Source: Polytrichum commune (Eukaryota; Streptophyta; Polytrichopsida; Polytrichales; Polytrichaceae). Taken from it: 60,000 bases of DNA. Positions 38,201-48,700 of this stretch are shown one piece after another; position 1 is the first letter of the stretch, and every line of letters starts with the position of its first letter. A model generated the notes under the pieces. The model saw nothing but the letters and a program-made list of their open reading frames with translations, was not told the origin of the DNA and made no database searches. The position numbers and the translations under genes were made by a program. The DNA lies in assembly GCA_950295325.1 (NCBI GenBank), contig OX485805.1, positions 54,524,758 to 54,584,757 on the forward strand. Direction: 5' to 3'.

Positions 38201-38357
38201 GAATTGACCTAGTCCTAGGTTCGACGTTCAAACAACTCTCTATTCTAACATTATCTTGTTCTAATCTATCACTGATTTTAGAGGACCGCCTCTTTCGAGT
38301 AGATTTCTCTAGTCCTACTATCAAACTTGGTTTTTGTGAGCGAGTCCTACCTTGCAT
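32235..38357 (-). CDS. Gag-Pol polyprotein of the Ty3-type retrotransposon (frameshifted at its end)
   Basis: A single 2,040-codon frame starts at ATG 38,357. In order: a basic N-terminus; a Pro-Ile-Pro run (~111-125); capsid-type domain ~140-300; CCHC knuckle C432-C435-H440-C445 and further Cys/His clusters at ~499-529; protease with DGGSS at 852-856; a ~350-residue acidic linker; reverse transcriptase ~1230-1430 with FVDD at 1374-1377; RNase H from ~1517 (CDAS 1521-1524); integrase zinc finger H1730/H1737/C1768/C1771; and catalytic D1800, D1861, E1897 with 35-residue D-E spacing. The frame stops at TAG (32,235-32,237). Just after it, another frame encodes the integrase GPY module and ends with TGA at 32,119-32,121, so one base has been lost. 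All catalytic residues are present; integrase C-terminal function is probably impaired. Confidence 0.95.
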   Translation of the reverse strand: MQGRTRSQKPSLIVGLEKSTRKRRSSKISDRLEQDNVRIESCLNVEPRTRSILDTLELGAQLEEEITPSKLSGETSSENYTLREEFPVEVDRGLLNSSPVTMAEERGMDPPPIPPIPPIPPIPPIDPLVRPRGLPIVVPQNLAAMDMPSHLPKFYGTKDEDPSRHMERYIERLASFLITDPGYWLVWFPTTLEGEAYEWYRDHAEGHFRGWEQLQREFLNEFRPEVGQSTTLRALSSLKQGREEEISAYIRRFDLVCTRFVGTMLNDDTLKQFFIQGFFKSGTIRGVLERNPLTLADAKRAARDIENLDKDHERLWRREDELIPQFIPIRPRVVAVEPAKYENQIPYAIVDTGPRPLAVREPAPLLALPAPRTDPHLEEVERRLGASQLGFQEAMIKQMQSLTDQMSLMIRSQQPGPPPPVESGRHSSGLWCVQCGQPGHTRQFCRSGQNRDQRGNGNPPQQNQRGQAPPHYGNGSNRGPQPRGQGGQNLEKKEFHPFCGRWHAQGQCWSEGQEFNCSNCGGSHPSDTCRQPDKIINVPYPVANPQQQARDNMRGARPQGVPANELRPPNLYYDHSNARQTFHPPAGLQTTTGYIPIQNRQGVPPNGSNGRQAPPTDPGPSNSQDVRFMDGVLEATCDDMLPLPTRIGEEQSQWPPHTNAITYELVKGKGVVEEAPALTVTTRARRGDAPLEVGIGEQGNYSSDEEINLSELDRVARRATKDVERENIILQDRERTNAVHDLDNSDVGEWEGPGVPVDEFDVVGNSKVERSTGYDLWADLSTLKADITFGQLLEISPTARKTLKEGMPVHKRMRKVKAKIAARIQSQGGRDVKAIEIEVVIVDKVVPNVLVDGGSSLNILPEDTMKKLGLGLTGPSPLVINMANQSSTTPLGMIKDCRMTTGGEEYLVTFHVIKMHSNKDTFPILLGRPWLRMANAMVNWGGPKPSITYGPEGNRVIVSIGSLEGWMKKEMYLPLEKEIDDLNENEIGKALVGVVHPEGQRVVIDSGSGSLGPNFYNYGDNGDYAQWLREYPESEVDVMVTFHQVGLGSEFPSVSLGEGSLLEPCEALTEEEWVSGGLTPWVDDVEEGEVSLIHVDGTQEEDVIIESSKLEEPLHFETTSTGIVVGQDVKDYPNVPSDWYRNKEEQAHVSEADWRYVDVKLKNGKTRQMKMGSKLGEKEVREYSNLVDEFSDTFAWSYDELKGIPREMVEHRIPLIPGARPIRQKERRMNPQLQLLVKAELERLLKAGFIKPVEITDWVSPMVLVKKKNGKLRVCVDYRKLNSCTQKDHFPLPFITLLLEEVGGHSRYTFMDGYAGYNQISIALQDIHKTAFTTPWGTFVWVVMPFGLCNAPATFQRLVMYIFTDLLFKSMTVFVDDFSTQSNVDDHLHCVREALVRCRKMRLALNPDKTFLGVNKGVLLGYVVSEKGREPDPDKIAAISDLATPTNSKGISKLLGHVGWYRELIPNFSKIAVPITHLLKKDVKFEWTDACQKAFEELRDRLSTYPVLIPPNWGKPFHVYCDASNVAIGSALCQATGEKENDQPIAYASKQLTPAERNYSTTERECLAMVFSVKKFRHYLMCNPVVFFVDHMVIKYLINKAELSGRLARWVLLLEEFDYTVEYKPGRMHLQADHLSRLSEEIGKNPVNDMLVDDSLFVVTSTPEWYAGIVEFLTTHKLPKEWTKEERKKVRVNSRQFVVVGHRLFRRGSDGILRRCVSKTEVEAILIACHDSACGGHFSGQLTGQKILRAGYFWPTLFKDAHDYVRKCDACQRYARNDLRMEMPLHVSLPLIPFEKWGIDYVGEVHPQSSKGMKYIVVATEYLTKWAEAKAVKTDTAEHAATFMYENIISRFGVPKILVSDRGTHFLNDLIREMTEKFKIDHRKTTPYHPQPNGQTERVNGILVSILRKTVIDSKRNWDTKLTAALWAYRTTYKVTTRATPFSLVYGLEATLPIEYEVESLRVAVSTRLTESQSLRNRLTDLEALDEGRRMAAQHIEAIQRRRKITFDKRHKRRALTPGMMVMIQDARKLEFPAKFDAVW

Positions 38358-39243
38358 TCCATAAGAATCGATCGACCCTCACTTGACCACACATAATCCT
38401 AGCAATTCCCCTCTTAATATTTTCACTTGTCTTGGTGTGGTTATAATTTTTTTAGGAGGTGAGGAAAAGAACCTGCAAGCCCACTTAGGTGAAAGAATCC
38501 CAATAGGGGATAGGCATGTTCATGTTAATTTTTTGGTTAAGTCGGAGCATCACCTCCGCACCTTCCCGCAAATTAACACTCACCACAATACCGATTGTGA
38601 GGGGGTGACCTTCCGAGTAGATTATGTTAAAAGTCGAGGCTTTACCCTTCAACTTCTCACACCATCCACAATTCGGGAATTACCCTCTACAACGGATAAC
38701 AACAATCACGAGTACAAAAGGCATTCCTTAATTAGTTAATGAGTTCACTTTGAAGAAATAAACATACCTTGAGCAATCGCATCCCCCTGTGAGTTAGCAC
38801 TCCCCTCAATCGTGACTCAATGTAACAACACCATAAACTTTGTGAAATATTAATTTAATCTAGAGCATGAAATGACAACTCCCAAAACTTTGAGACTCAC
38901 CCCGAGGTGAGTGTCAAAGTTCAATGTCCTAAGGTGAATTTACCCTCTAATGTTTTAATGAGCTACTCGGTTATAGGTTCCTTTTAAGTTCTTAGCAAAT
39001 CCCCAAAAAGGTTGAGGACGTACCTTCGCCGCGCTCCTTCCTCAAAATGAATTTGCGTAATTGACAATGCAATTCATTCCAAGGAATAGTTGAAATACAA
39101 TGAATTCAAATGTAACCCAAAGAGAGAATACTTACCGAATTTCGGGTGCTCCTTCCCTTCTCTCAAGTTTGTGTCTCCAATTTTTCCTAGTTGCCTCCAA
39201 GTCTCCTAGTCGCCTCCAAGTCTTGTAACTACCTTCCGCTTCA
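38358..39243 (-). other. Retrotransposon leader between primer site and Gag
   Basis: About 0.9 kb of untranslated leader in the element's orientation. A 118-codon plus-strand frame (38,383-38,739) lies antisense to the leader and has no recognisable domain. Confidence 0.6.
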
Positions 39244-39261
39244 CTCCCGGCGGACGCACCA
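39244..39261 (-). other. Primer-binding site
   Basis: On the coding strand, four bases (TAAT) after the 5' LTR, the sequence TGGTGCGTCCGCCGGGAG is what an 18-nt complement of a tRNA 3' end starting CCA would look like. The implied tRNA ends ...GGACGCACCA. A tRNA-Arg-type acceptor is possible, but the isotype was not resolved. Confidence 0.65.
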
Positions 39262-39265
39262 ATTA

Positions 39266-41140
39266 TGTGAGGCCAAACCCCCCACCCTTAAGCGTCCGTA
39301 GTCCGAGTAGTGGGTTTGGGCTCACATTCCTCCGCGGTATTGGATTTGGACTTGGATGAGTCCATAGTGCAAGGTTCACCCTTCAAGTGGTCTTGGATTT
39401 AACTTTGGTCTTTGCTTCCTTTGTCTTGCCATCGCGAGAGTGCTCCACATTCTCCATTAAGTTGTGCACGTGGTTTATTTTTAAAGAGAGGATGCAAGTG
39501 TTAAAAAAACACTATTCTCTATAGTCAATCTCAAACACATTTACTTGTGAAAGCCACACATAACACTAACTAGCATAATGTAACTAACTACTTGTCTATG
39601 AGCTAATTAGGTAGGCTATCTACTAAGCTCCTTCATGAACCCATCTCTTTACTTTCTAATTACATAAACCTAGCTCCTTCATAAACCCAGCTCCTTCATA
39701 AACCCAGCTTCTTAGCTTCTAACTAAACAAACCCAGCTCCTTCATAAACCCAGCTCCTTCATGAACCCAGCTCCTTAGCTTCTAACTAAACAAACCCAGG
39801 TCCTTCATGAACCCAGGTCCTTAGCTTCTAACTAAACAAACCCAGCTCCTTCATAAACCCAGCTCTTTACTTTCTAACTAAACAAACCCAGCTCCTTCAT
39901 AAACCCAGCTCCTTCATGAACCCACAACTTTGTAGTTGTAATCCCCAACTACCTCACTAATTATTCAAGCCCTTAACTAATCTTCCTACCTAATTTTCCT
40001 AATTCTACTAACAACCCCTTTCTAATCACACAATTCTTCTCTAATCCTAAAATCCTAAAATCCTAGAGAGGAGAGGGGGAGAGAGAATTTCCTAACTTCA
40101 CTAAGACTAACTAATCCACACAAGTATATTTTTGCACTCATCACAACATCAAGTGCTCAACTCTTAAACATGGAACTTGCAACCACGTGTATTCAAAACA
40201 TGAACTTAAAGTATCACAAATTGGAATCATGAATTAACTTTAAAATCCTTCACGTCAACACTAATTCTACCAAGAGGTCAAGCCCTCTTCAAGGCTAACA
40301 AGCCTTGGCTCTCAAACTAAAAACTAAGCACACACATGTGCTCCAATATGGCTTCCCACACCCACACTTATAACTCGTGGGGTGCCTTGGAGCACAAAGG
40401 AAAGAGAGGAAGAATGAGGGAAGAATGAGGGATTATATAGTAAGCTTGAGGGGGTGAGCACCCTCAAGGCTCACGATAAGCCCTTGAGATTTCCTCCTAC
40501 TTAGTAGGCGCCAATCCTATCTTCTAAGCTTTCCTCCCTCAAATGATCAACAAGGATCCTAATTCGAACATTTAACTAGCCTTGGCTTTCTACCTACCAC
40601 ACTTTACCAAACTTGGGATGATTCAACCCAAACTTAGCCTCCTTCGCTTTCCGCCGCCATAACTTTCTCCCCTTACTTTCCCAAATCGTCGCTCACCACT
40701 TAATTCAAACCACGATGCTTAACTCGTGATTTGATTGGTGCTTTGAGAATTTGCTTATCCTCCACCTTGCATTCTTCCTTGGGCCTTCCCCATTAAGTGG
40801 CCATGATGAGGTGGTCCACTTGTGCGCTCCATGTGATCCTCCATTCATCCCAATTCGAATGCACTTGCCTCTTGAGTCACTTTGGTTGTCTCCATCCATT
40901 TGTACTAGCCTACTCACTAACTACTCAATCCAAGTTCTCCTTACCTATCCTCATTCACTCAAATCCTTCCGAAGGTAAAAACACAATAACAACTCACATC
41001 CTAGCCTCTTACAACATGGTACTTCTAAGACTAACATTTCATTCTTTTTATATTTTTGTGAAGTAACATGCTACTTCAAAGTGCATCAACTAACGTTTCA
41101 AGGGTCTAAGACTAAATGTGGGCACCCTTTTGGGCTCACA
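39266..41140 (-). repeat. Right LTR (5' LTR of the element), 1,875 bp
   Basis: Same boundaries and internal features as the left LTR shifted by 9,083 bp, including the ~17-bp tandem array (39,677-39,928). The minus-strand TATA box CTATATAATC lies at 40,431-40,440. Transcription would start around 40,405, giving U3 of ~0.7 kb and a long R-U5 of ~1.1 kb that contains the tandem array. Confidence 0.95.
40431..40440 (-). promoter_or_regulatory. LTR promoter TATA box
   Basis: CTATATAATC on the coding strand, ~0.7 kb from the outer end of the 5' LTR. It is the only strong TATA motif noticed in the LTR. Confidence 0.5.
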
Positions 41141-41145
41141 GGTGA

Positions 41146-43345
41146 CTATCAAAATTTTAGAAACCACGTGAGATAAAAAATAGGGTCAATTTAATTCGTT
41201 GAGGGTAAAATTTGTAACTTTGTTAGATCTACCATAGCTTTGGAAATATGTCCCATACATAATTATATATAAAATAGGGCGGTGAATAATTCCTCCATTT
41301 TAGTAATCAGTAGAAAAAAAATAGGATTATAGATATTGGATCCCCCCAAATGTGTGTAGTAGAATCAATAGAATAATTATGGGTTTGACTACTTGGATGA
41401 AGAATTGTGTAAATTCTGTCCAAGTTTGAATGAAAAGTGTTAGTATGGAGGGAAAATGTTGTGGATTTTTTTGGGGGAAGGAACATTGTGACTTCTCAAC
41501 GGCCCTTGGGTTGGCTTAGGGTTTGGACAAGCATAGTGGCGTGAAGGCGGTGAAGAGTTTGGGTAGGAGGTCTTGCGTTGGTGAAGCGTGAAGGGGTGAA
41601 GCACTGAAGCGTGGCACAAAGGCGGTAGGTAAGACACATTTTTTGGAGCTTTCTTCGTTGCTCCATAGCATTCACAGCATTCACACGTGTTTCACAAGCG
41701 CCAAAGATTCGGCTTGCTCCTCTTGCGGTAAGAGTCAATTTCGAACTCCAACTTCTTGATTTTTCTTGATTGGAAGTTAAACCTCTCCAAATTTTTTTTT
41801 CTTATCATGACATTGTAGAGGATATCGATATGTACCTTGACATGTATTGGAGGGTGCATAGTTATATCCTAACCCTTCACATTGTAAATATTTGGTACAA
41901 GGTTGAATGTGTTTGTGAACACAATTAAAGTAAATGTTTTTAATTTTTGTATTTGGTTTTTTCAATTGAATGCAATCTTTTGTTTTGGAGTAGATAATTA
42001 TGCAAAATTTCATGTTTTATGACAATTGATTATAATTCTTGTTTTGTTCTATCCGTGTTTACAACTTGTCTATGTTATCTTCATGTTCATTGGTAATCTT
42101 TTAACTAAACTCCAAGTGTTATTGGTTGTGTTTTGAATGGCATTTTGAATGCTTTAGCATTGGTATAACTAATTGAAACCGATTATTAAATGATAAGATG
42201 GATGGTGTGGAACGTTTGTTGCTCACATAGTTGATTTTGCAATGCTATAGTATTCCGTTCACTATTTGGTACTTGTACGATTTATAAAAAAAATATGATG
42301 CCAAAAATTGGTCTCTCTAAAAAATACAAATAAATATAGGGTGCTTAAAAATATGTCAAAGCAACTTTATATCTACAAATAAAGAGGGAAAAAATACCGA
42401 GAGGTGCATAAATACCCCCCCATTAAATACCCCATTATCGCACGTGGTTACAAATGTAAGGGGGTGTGACCCCCCCGTGGTCTTGCATGTGAGTCCAATC
42501 CTAGATCATAACATTATTCAACCATGTGGGTTGGTTCCATGACCCTCGAATATGTCAATTATATTTTGCAAGTCCCCTAAACAAAGTAAGCATATTCGTT
42601 TATTATTCATGCATTCAAGCCAAACTTGGAAATTTGGGTGGAGTTATACTCCCAACACTATGCACATGAATCACTATTCATCTTGATAATATTTGCAGGA
42701 AACATTGTTCATCCTGGTATTATTCCATGGGGTGCTATTCATAGCAACACTATCATTGGAAATACCGACACAATTCACAATATTCTTACTATTCAAACCA
42801 ACATTATTCATTATTCCTACCATCATTAGTTTCTTCCTATTTTCTAAGTTTCATCCCATGAAGGTAGGATAGTGGAGGCCCATGTCATATACTTAATATA
42901 GAATGGAACACATGCAATTGATAATATTATGTTGGGAGTTGGTCCATTGACCTCCCCCTCTCTCACCACTCACCTTGCACCTGGTTAAGCGAAGCCTTAA
43001 AAATGATTTTGGCTGTTGTGCTCTCATCAATTATGTAAACCAAAATATAGTACCCATCTGAAGTAACCATGTTATCAAACACTCCAAGGATTTCAATTTA
43101 CGTTACACATGATGCTTTGAATTGCAATTCCTATACTTCATAACTTTATTCAGATACTGCAAGTTGTTTAGTGAGGTCCCTTATTAGTGAGAACGATTCC
43201 CGAATAATGGCCACATTCAATCTAAATGTGGAAGATACTCGGATAATAGGATATTCTATAGCTACATGGTAGGCCATCTGAATAATTGTATAGTGAACAA
43301 GACCATATGGTTTCGGGTGAAATAAATTGCCAAGAAGCAGCATAA
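41146..43345. other. Intergenic, no gene seen
   Basis: AT-rich. Hairpin-forming words such as ccacattcaatctaaatgtgg occur near 43,208. The stretch 42,600-42,840 is rich in 'attattca' and 'attattcat' words, resembling low-grade repeat DNA. No coding frame is supported. Confidence 0.4.
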
Positions 43346-43491
43346 CATTATTCAGATCCATAACAGTGTTATGTGGGACTGACAATATTTGCAAAATATT
43401 GCCGGACATTCTCCACATTCAATTTATATGTGAAGAATATTCTATGAAATATTGAAAGTCCCACAAAACACTGTTATGGATCTGAATAGTG
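43346..43491. repeat. Inverted repeat, ~45-nt arms
   Basis: The left arm 43,346-43,390 (cattattcagatccataaca...) pairs with the right arm 43,447-43,491 at all but about four positions. The 56-nt spacer can itself pair partly (attcaatttatatgtgaagaat). The size and near-perfect stem fit either a MITE or a plant small-RNA hairpin. Confidence 0.6.
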
Positions 43492-43779
43492 TTATGAGTG
43501 TCCATCACTTTGGCCCATCTCGTTTACAAGCATTCACAAGTTCAGTACCCTCCTCCACAATTTTATGGTAGCCTCTTCTGACAGAATGGTTCGTTGTCGG
43601 ATCTTTGGTCCATCACGAATATGCTATGACACACAAGAAGCCATGACCCAAGCAACTTGCATTCCAGTTCGATCGAACTCGAAATTGTGCCCGAAATCAA
43701 AGGAATCCAGCTTGCAGAAAATGAAATACCGAACCCCGACGTCGCATGAAAACCCAAAACCAAATTCAAATGTTGCATT

Positions 43780-44010
43780 TATGAAGGAAGGATTGAAAAG
43801 CACATAGAACTGAAATGACACATGTGAATGTGGAAGCAAATCTAAACTTGAGCTCACATGCAATGAATCGGAATTTGGGATGCAAGACTGATGCGTATAT
43901 GAAGGAAGGATTGTAAAGCACATAGAACTGAAATGACAGATGTGAATGTGAAAGCAAATCTAAACTCGAACTCACATGCAATGAATCGGATTTTGGGATG
44001 CAAGGTTGAA
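43780..44010. repeat. 118-bp tandem duplication
   Basis: Two units begin tatgaaggaaggattg at 43,780 and 43,898. They share 'aagcacatagaactgaaatg' and 'actcacatgcaatgaatcgg', with few substitutions. The frames across it are not maintained, so it is non-coding. Confidence 0.8.
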
Positions 44011-44179
44011 AACTCCAATACAGGGCCTGCAGACGCATGTGATTTGAAGTTCTCACAGCATGATCTGAAGACTAGTGAGAAAAAAATGTGGGAAATGCAT
44101 TCGTAACAACCTCTGCCGCAATGGATGGTTGCAATTTGGATGAAAATCCACTTAGTAAGTGATAGTTATTGCAACACTG

Positions 44180-44328
44180 TAGACTTATAATCCCCCAAAG
44201 AATTTACAAGAAATGACAAATATTGTTGGGTTAACATTTAGTGTTGGTGACACTATACCGTGGTTTACAATTCATATTAAGCAAGACAATTAGAATTGGT
44301 GACACTACATATCTTATTCAGTGTAGTC
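44180..44328 (-). mobile_element. CACTA-like terminal sequence (right end)
   Basis: It ends ...gtgacactacatatcttattcagtgtagtc; the complement starts GACTACACTGAATAAG, a CACTA-type terminus with C changed to G. The preceding ~100 bases align with 51,850-51,955 ('gacaaata.tgtt.gg', 'ttggtgacacta'). Confidence 0.4.
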
Positions 44329-45576
44329 ACTGGTGGCATGGTTATGTGGGCCATTAAATTAGTCCAAGAACTAGGAAAGAAATTGCCTTCCTACTTTGTT
44401 ACACTACATGTAAATTCATAGTGAATATTATTAGAATGAAATAGTTGATAGCAAGTGAATAATGTTATGCTAGTTTTATTCATGTGAATGTTGATCCTTA
44501 TTGACTAGTGAGGGAGTGATTGCTCATGATTCTTGTGGGAGTTGAGTCATCATGGCATGTACAACCCCATATGAATGTAACCAAGGGTTTTGTTTTAAGA
44601 ACAAATGGCTTGTAGGACCTGTATACATAAGGTAATCAAGCATTTATTGGCTATGTTCTAAACTTGAGATAGAGTCATTGGAGGGACTCTCTTTGAGTTG
44701 GTGTAGGTTTTGGAATAGGGTGAATGATATTTTAATGATATTGTCAAGTGCCTACATACATGATTGATCAATATGAAACTCTACTCCTCCCTTCACATTA
44801 TGATGTGAGCCAAAGTCTTAATTGCAACTTAGGCATGCGTAGTATGACTCAACTCATGTTATGATCATTGAAAATAGGCTTCTACATTATAATTTTAGGA
44901 ATATTAATATTAAATTTGGATTACAACATCCCAGATTAGGTTAGATGTTCATATTATAAGTCCTTGCACTCTTGTTATGAGAGATTAACCCCCAAAAAGC
45001 TTGGGGATTTTAGCTTGAATCAAAGATGTATTATAAGTATGAACTAGAAACCTTATTTTGTGTTGGCATACAAGAGAAATTTTTAGGGAGGTGCTTATAA
45101 ACCACGTCTGTGCGATTGGAATATGAATCTTTATCCTTGGTCTCCATCAAATCATTTCAAAAGCACTTTCCTTCAAAAATAAAAAATAAAAATTCAAAGT
45201 GTATTAAAATTTATTTGATTGTTAATATGACTAGAAAAAGGTTTGAGCTAAATCATTTGGTGGAAAATACCAAAAATATTCATGTCACTAACATTCTTAC
45301 TTCCCAAAATAGATAATTTTGTAACAAAGCAAAAAATAAAGGATTCCCACCACTTCAAGGTTGATATATTAGAGTCATTGATCTAAAATTTCGATTCATT
45401 TCCTCTAGAGGGTGCAAAACTTTATTATGTCAAGGTGCAAGATTTTTTTAAAAAAAAAAGTTTACCTTGAGAGATATATGTTTGAGAAACGCTCACAACC
45501 GCTTTTTGGCTTCTTGGGCATTTAGGGGTTAAGAGTCTATGCAATATGTCAAAGAACCCAAGTTGTATATGAATGA
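44329..45576. other. Intergenic, no gene seen
   Basis: AT-rich sequence without a supported gene. Confidence 0.4.
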
Positions 45577-45706
45577 GTATGTGAATACATCAAGTATGTG
45601 TATTCATCAAGTATGTGTATACAACAAGTATGTGAATACAACAAGTATGTGAATACAACAAGTATGTGAATACAACAAGTATGTGAATACAACAAGTATG
45701 TGACTG
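45577..45706. repeat. 17-bp tandem repeat, ~7 copies
   Basis: Unit caagtatgtgaatacaa. Starts of gtatgtg are 17 bp apart (45,611, 45,628, 45,645 and on). The first copies are variants (gtattcatcaa). The open frames through it merely echo the repeat. Confidence 0.85.
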
Positions 45707-48700
45707 AGTGTGAACAATATCCATGTGTGCAACCTTGCACCAATTGCGAGGGCATAAATATGAGGTGCCATGATTGAATAGAAAAGTGCACTAACTATCA
45801 TCAAAATATCATCATCCATAAATAAGAAATTAGTTTTTATGTATTTAAATGACACTAATAAACATACTCAGCTTAATCAATTGTGTTTTATCTTGTAGAT
45901 AGAATTGTTAGATCCTTGGTAACAAGAATCAACTTGATGAACAAAAAAACATGACCAAATTTTCACAATTCTATTCACAATATGAATTTATTTGGATTAT
46001 TGAGCTCAATCCCAACATTTATCAATAAATTATAATAAAATTCAAATATATCTATATGTTGAAGAGCTTTATTTAGTTTTTCTTTATTTAAGGTCATGTA
46101 AGTGAAAACTAATAAAGGGATTGGAGCTCTCATGGCAAGCCGCTTGTTATTCTAGGTTTGTACAAATGAAAAGTCTACTAGGATTCTAAGAGAGTTTCAA
46201 GTCTAAAGAAAACATGGATAATAGTTATATAGGTTTCATCCAATGGATATTTGATTGATTTTCAAATTATTATCATCCACTCACTACCCTAATGTCCATG
46301 TCAACCCTATCCTATTAGGGTCCATGGTACTTTCCAACCTTGCTTGAAGCTTGGATGTCACTAGCACTTGATGAGGTGGGAGCTTGTGTATTATAGGTTG
46401 GCATGTGGTTTTTTTTCTTTTCTCTTAGCCACTTGCTACTCAGAGTTAGAGCTTTTTGGAGCTCATAATGATTAATAGCTCTAAGTGTTGATTTCGAAAT
46501 ATGTTTTTTTATTGTCCTAACTATATTGTCACTCCAATGACATCTGCATGATCAAAGTTTTCCAAAAGTGGTTTAACTAATATTAAAGTAAAATTGTACT
46601 AAGTCCCAAAAATACATCACAAAGCACATATTTAAAATGTTTTTTCCATTGTCTTTAAATATCATAACATTCAAGTTATCACTAAGGATTTACATCTCTC
46701 TCAAAAAACTTGAGTACATTGAAAGTGTATCGACAAATCCACCCCTAGAATTGAGATAATCAAAAGTTCAAAATTTGAAAATATATCCATATTTAGATAA
46801 TTAGAAGTTTTTAAAACCATCCATTGCTATGTGTATTTTTGAATTTGAGGTAAATAAATCTCATACATAGGTGGGTTCATGTCGAGGCCTTGCATGCCCA
46901 TGGTCCATAGCTCCCCAACAAAGACTTGATCCACCATGGCAAGATTAAGCAATGGTCCATTTGCATCAAAGTTTTTGTTTTCTTGGAAGTTCAATAAAAT
47001 AAGACTTACTATCATTCATGGGTAACTTCAATTATTTCAGGTCACTACAAACAAATAAGAGGCATCAAAGATACTGAGGACATTATAACCTTTGTATAAG
47101 AAAATGATACATGGCAAACTCGTGCAATATTGGATGTGAAGATGGTATCATATATATTGCTTTTGGTCAAGTGGTTGAAATCAAGTGAACCTCCTAGAGG
47201 GATTAGCAAACTTGCTGCACTCAATGACTATACCTTCACACTTGTATAGGCATGTCTTGCAAATTCTACAACTTACCAATAAAAAAAGAAAAGGAAAAGA
47301 AAATGAAGGATTAAAGGATAAGGGGTCAATTATGAAAACCTACATCAAGAGTATGTCCAGAGTATGATAACCGACACATCAAGAGTATGTCAAGAGTATG
47401 ATAACATGCGTATGTCCAAAGTATGAATACCATTTGTTGTTGCCTTTGTTAATTCCACAAGTTTCTGGTGTACTTATCTGGGGACTGGTATACTTGCACC
47501 CAAACTTGATATCCTAGGGAACCCGAAATCGTTGGGTCCAAAGACTTGCTTGCAACCAATAGGCTTGCTTAGTTTAGAAGTTTCTTTGATCTTGGACCCA
47601 GTGTAAAAGCCACCCCAAGACTAGAGGAAAGAATGGCATATAAATTACAAATTCTTTCAGCCAAATAATATTTGATGCACACATATTGCTGCTCAACAAC
47701 TGGGATTTGAAACCAATATGTATTCAACATTGAAATCTGCAAACTTTTAGCCAATCAGACAAGATGGGAGATATTTCACATGTCATTTCTATAAAACTTT
47801 GAAACTAAGCTCTCAAATTTGTCTCTGCTGATTGCCAAGGTGCCCCGAAGTTCCAAGGTGTGAGAATATTTCATGTTGGATACTAGATTCATACAAACAT
47901 CTATTACATTTATGTCACCATGCAATGTCTTCAAACAAGCAATGGAATTACATCTTTGTGCAATTTCAGAGATTTTAGCGCTAAAGTGTGTTAATCATAC
48001 TGCAGATTTGTGAATTTCATGACAAGGCGTCCAAAATACTTTTGAATGTGATACTCAGAAAGACCGCTAATTAGAGGAAATAAGACTCACAAACCTTCTG
48101 GAGCAGTATTTTCAAATTTCAGTGTAGTTTTCACCTGCCATGTTTTATTTTCTCAATTCAAAGGATCTGCTGACAATATAGGTAAGATGAGCATGACATC
48201 AAAGCTGAAAGTCGCACCTGATTCATGAGTTCAGCATTATGATATGGTTTCAAACTAGGTTATTAGAAAACCTTGCATTTGTTGACATTTGGACCCTGCA
48301 AAACTCTTCACAATCTCCACAATAATCAAGTTCTAAAATGGAATGAAAATGGATGGTCTTGTATTGTATTTTTGGATACCATTCGGATAACTGTAATGAA
48401 GATTTTACCTTTTCTATACCATACTCTGGACATTTAGGCACGTCTACATTACTCTTTGACAGTATTTTTGTTTAGGCACGTCTCTGAATCTCTGAAATCG
48501 GTGCACAAGTGGTTTATGGAATAATTATAGAGCTTCAACCAAATGCACAATTATAAATTTTGAAGGGACCTCAGTTTTGTAGAATCTGGAGAGCCAAGTA
48601 CTCGTGATGCTCTCTCAAGGGATTTTTTGGAGGGAGTATCACAAAGCATGTTAAGTATAGTGTAGTGCACATCAGGAGCTGCATTTGGATTACCATTTAC

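Larger units (their letters stand above)
30183..41140 (-). mobile_element. Complete Ty3-type (Athila/Tat-like) LTR retrotransposon, 10,958 bp
   Basis: Two 1,875-bp LTRs lie exactly 9,083 bp apart and are flanked by the perfect 5-bp duplication GGTGA (30,178-30,182 and 41,141-41,145). Everything compared between the LTRs is identical, and their equal length excludes net indels, so insertion was recent. The coding strand is minus: 5' LTR 41,140-39,266, then primer site, ~0.9-kb leader, one Gag-Pol frame, then 3' LTR. The order protease, RT, RNase H, integrase makes it Ty3-type. The RT motif FVDDFS and the lack of a chromodomain place it with Athila/Tat-like non-chromoviruses. A single-base frameshift near the end of pol makes this copy formally defective. 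Confidence 0.95.

Noticed and set aside
43563-44056. Overlapping frames of 71-99 codons with Phe/Ser/Cys-rich text
   Set aside because: They cross the 118-bp tandem duplication and do not keep one frame between units.
45577-45706. CRISPR-like array
   Set aside because: Units are contiguous 17-mers without unique spacers, in eukaryotic DNA.
45549-45855. Frames with repeated YLLYSHTC-like text
   Set aside because: Translation of the 17-bp tandem repeat.
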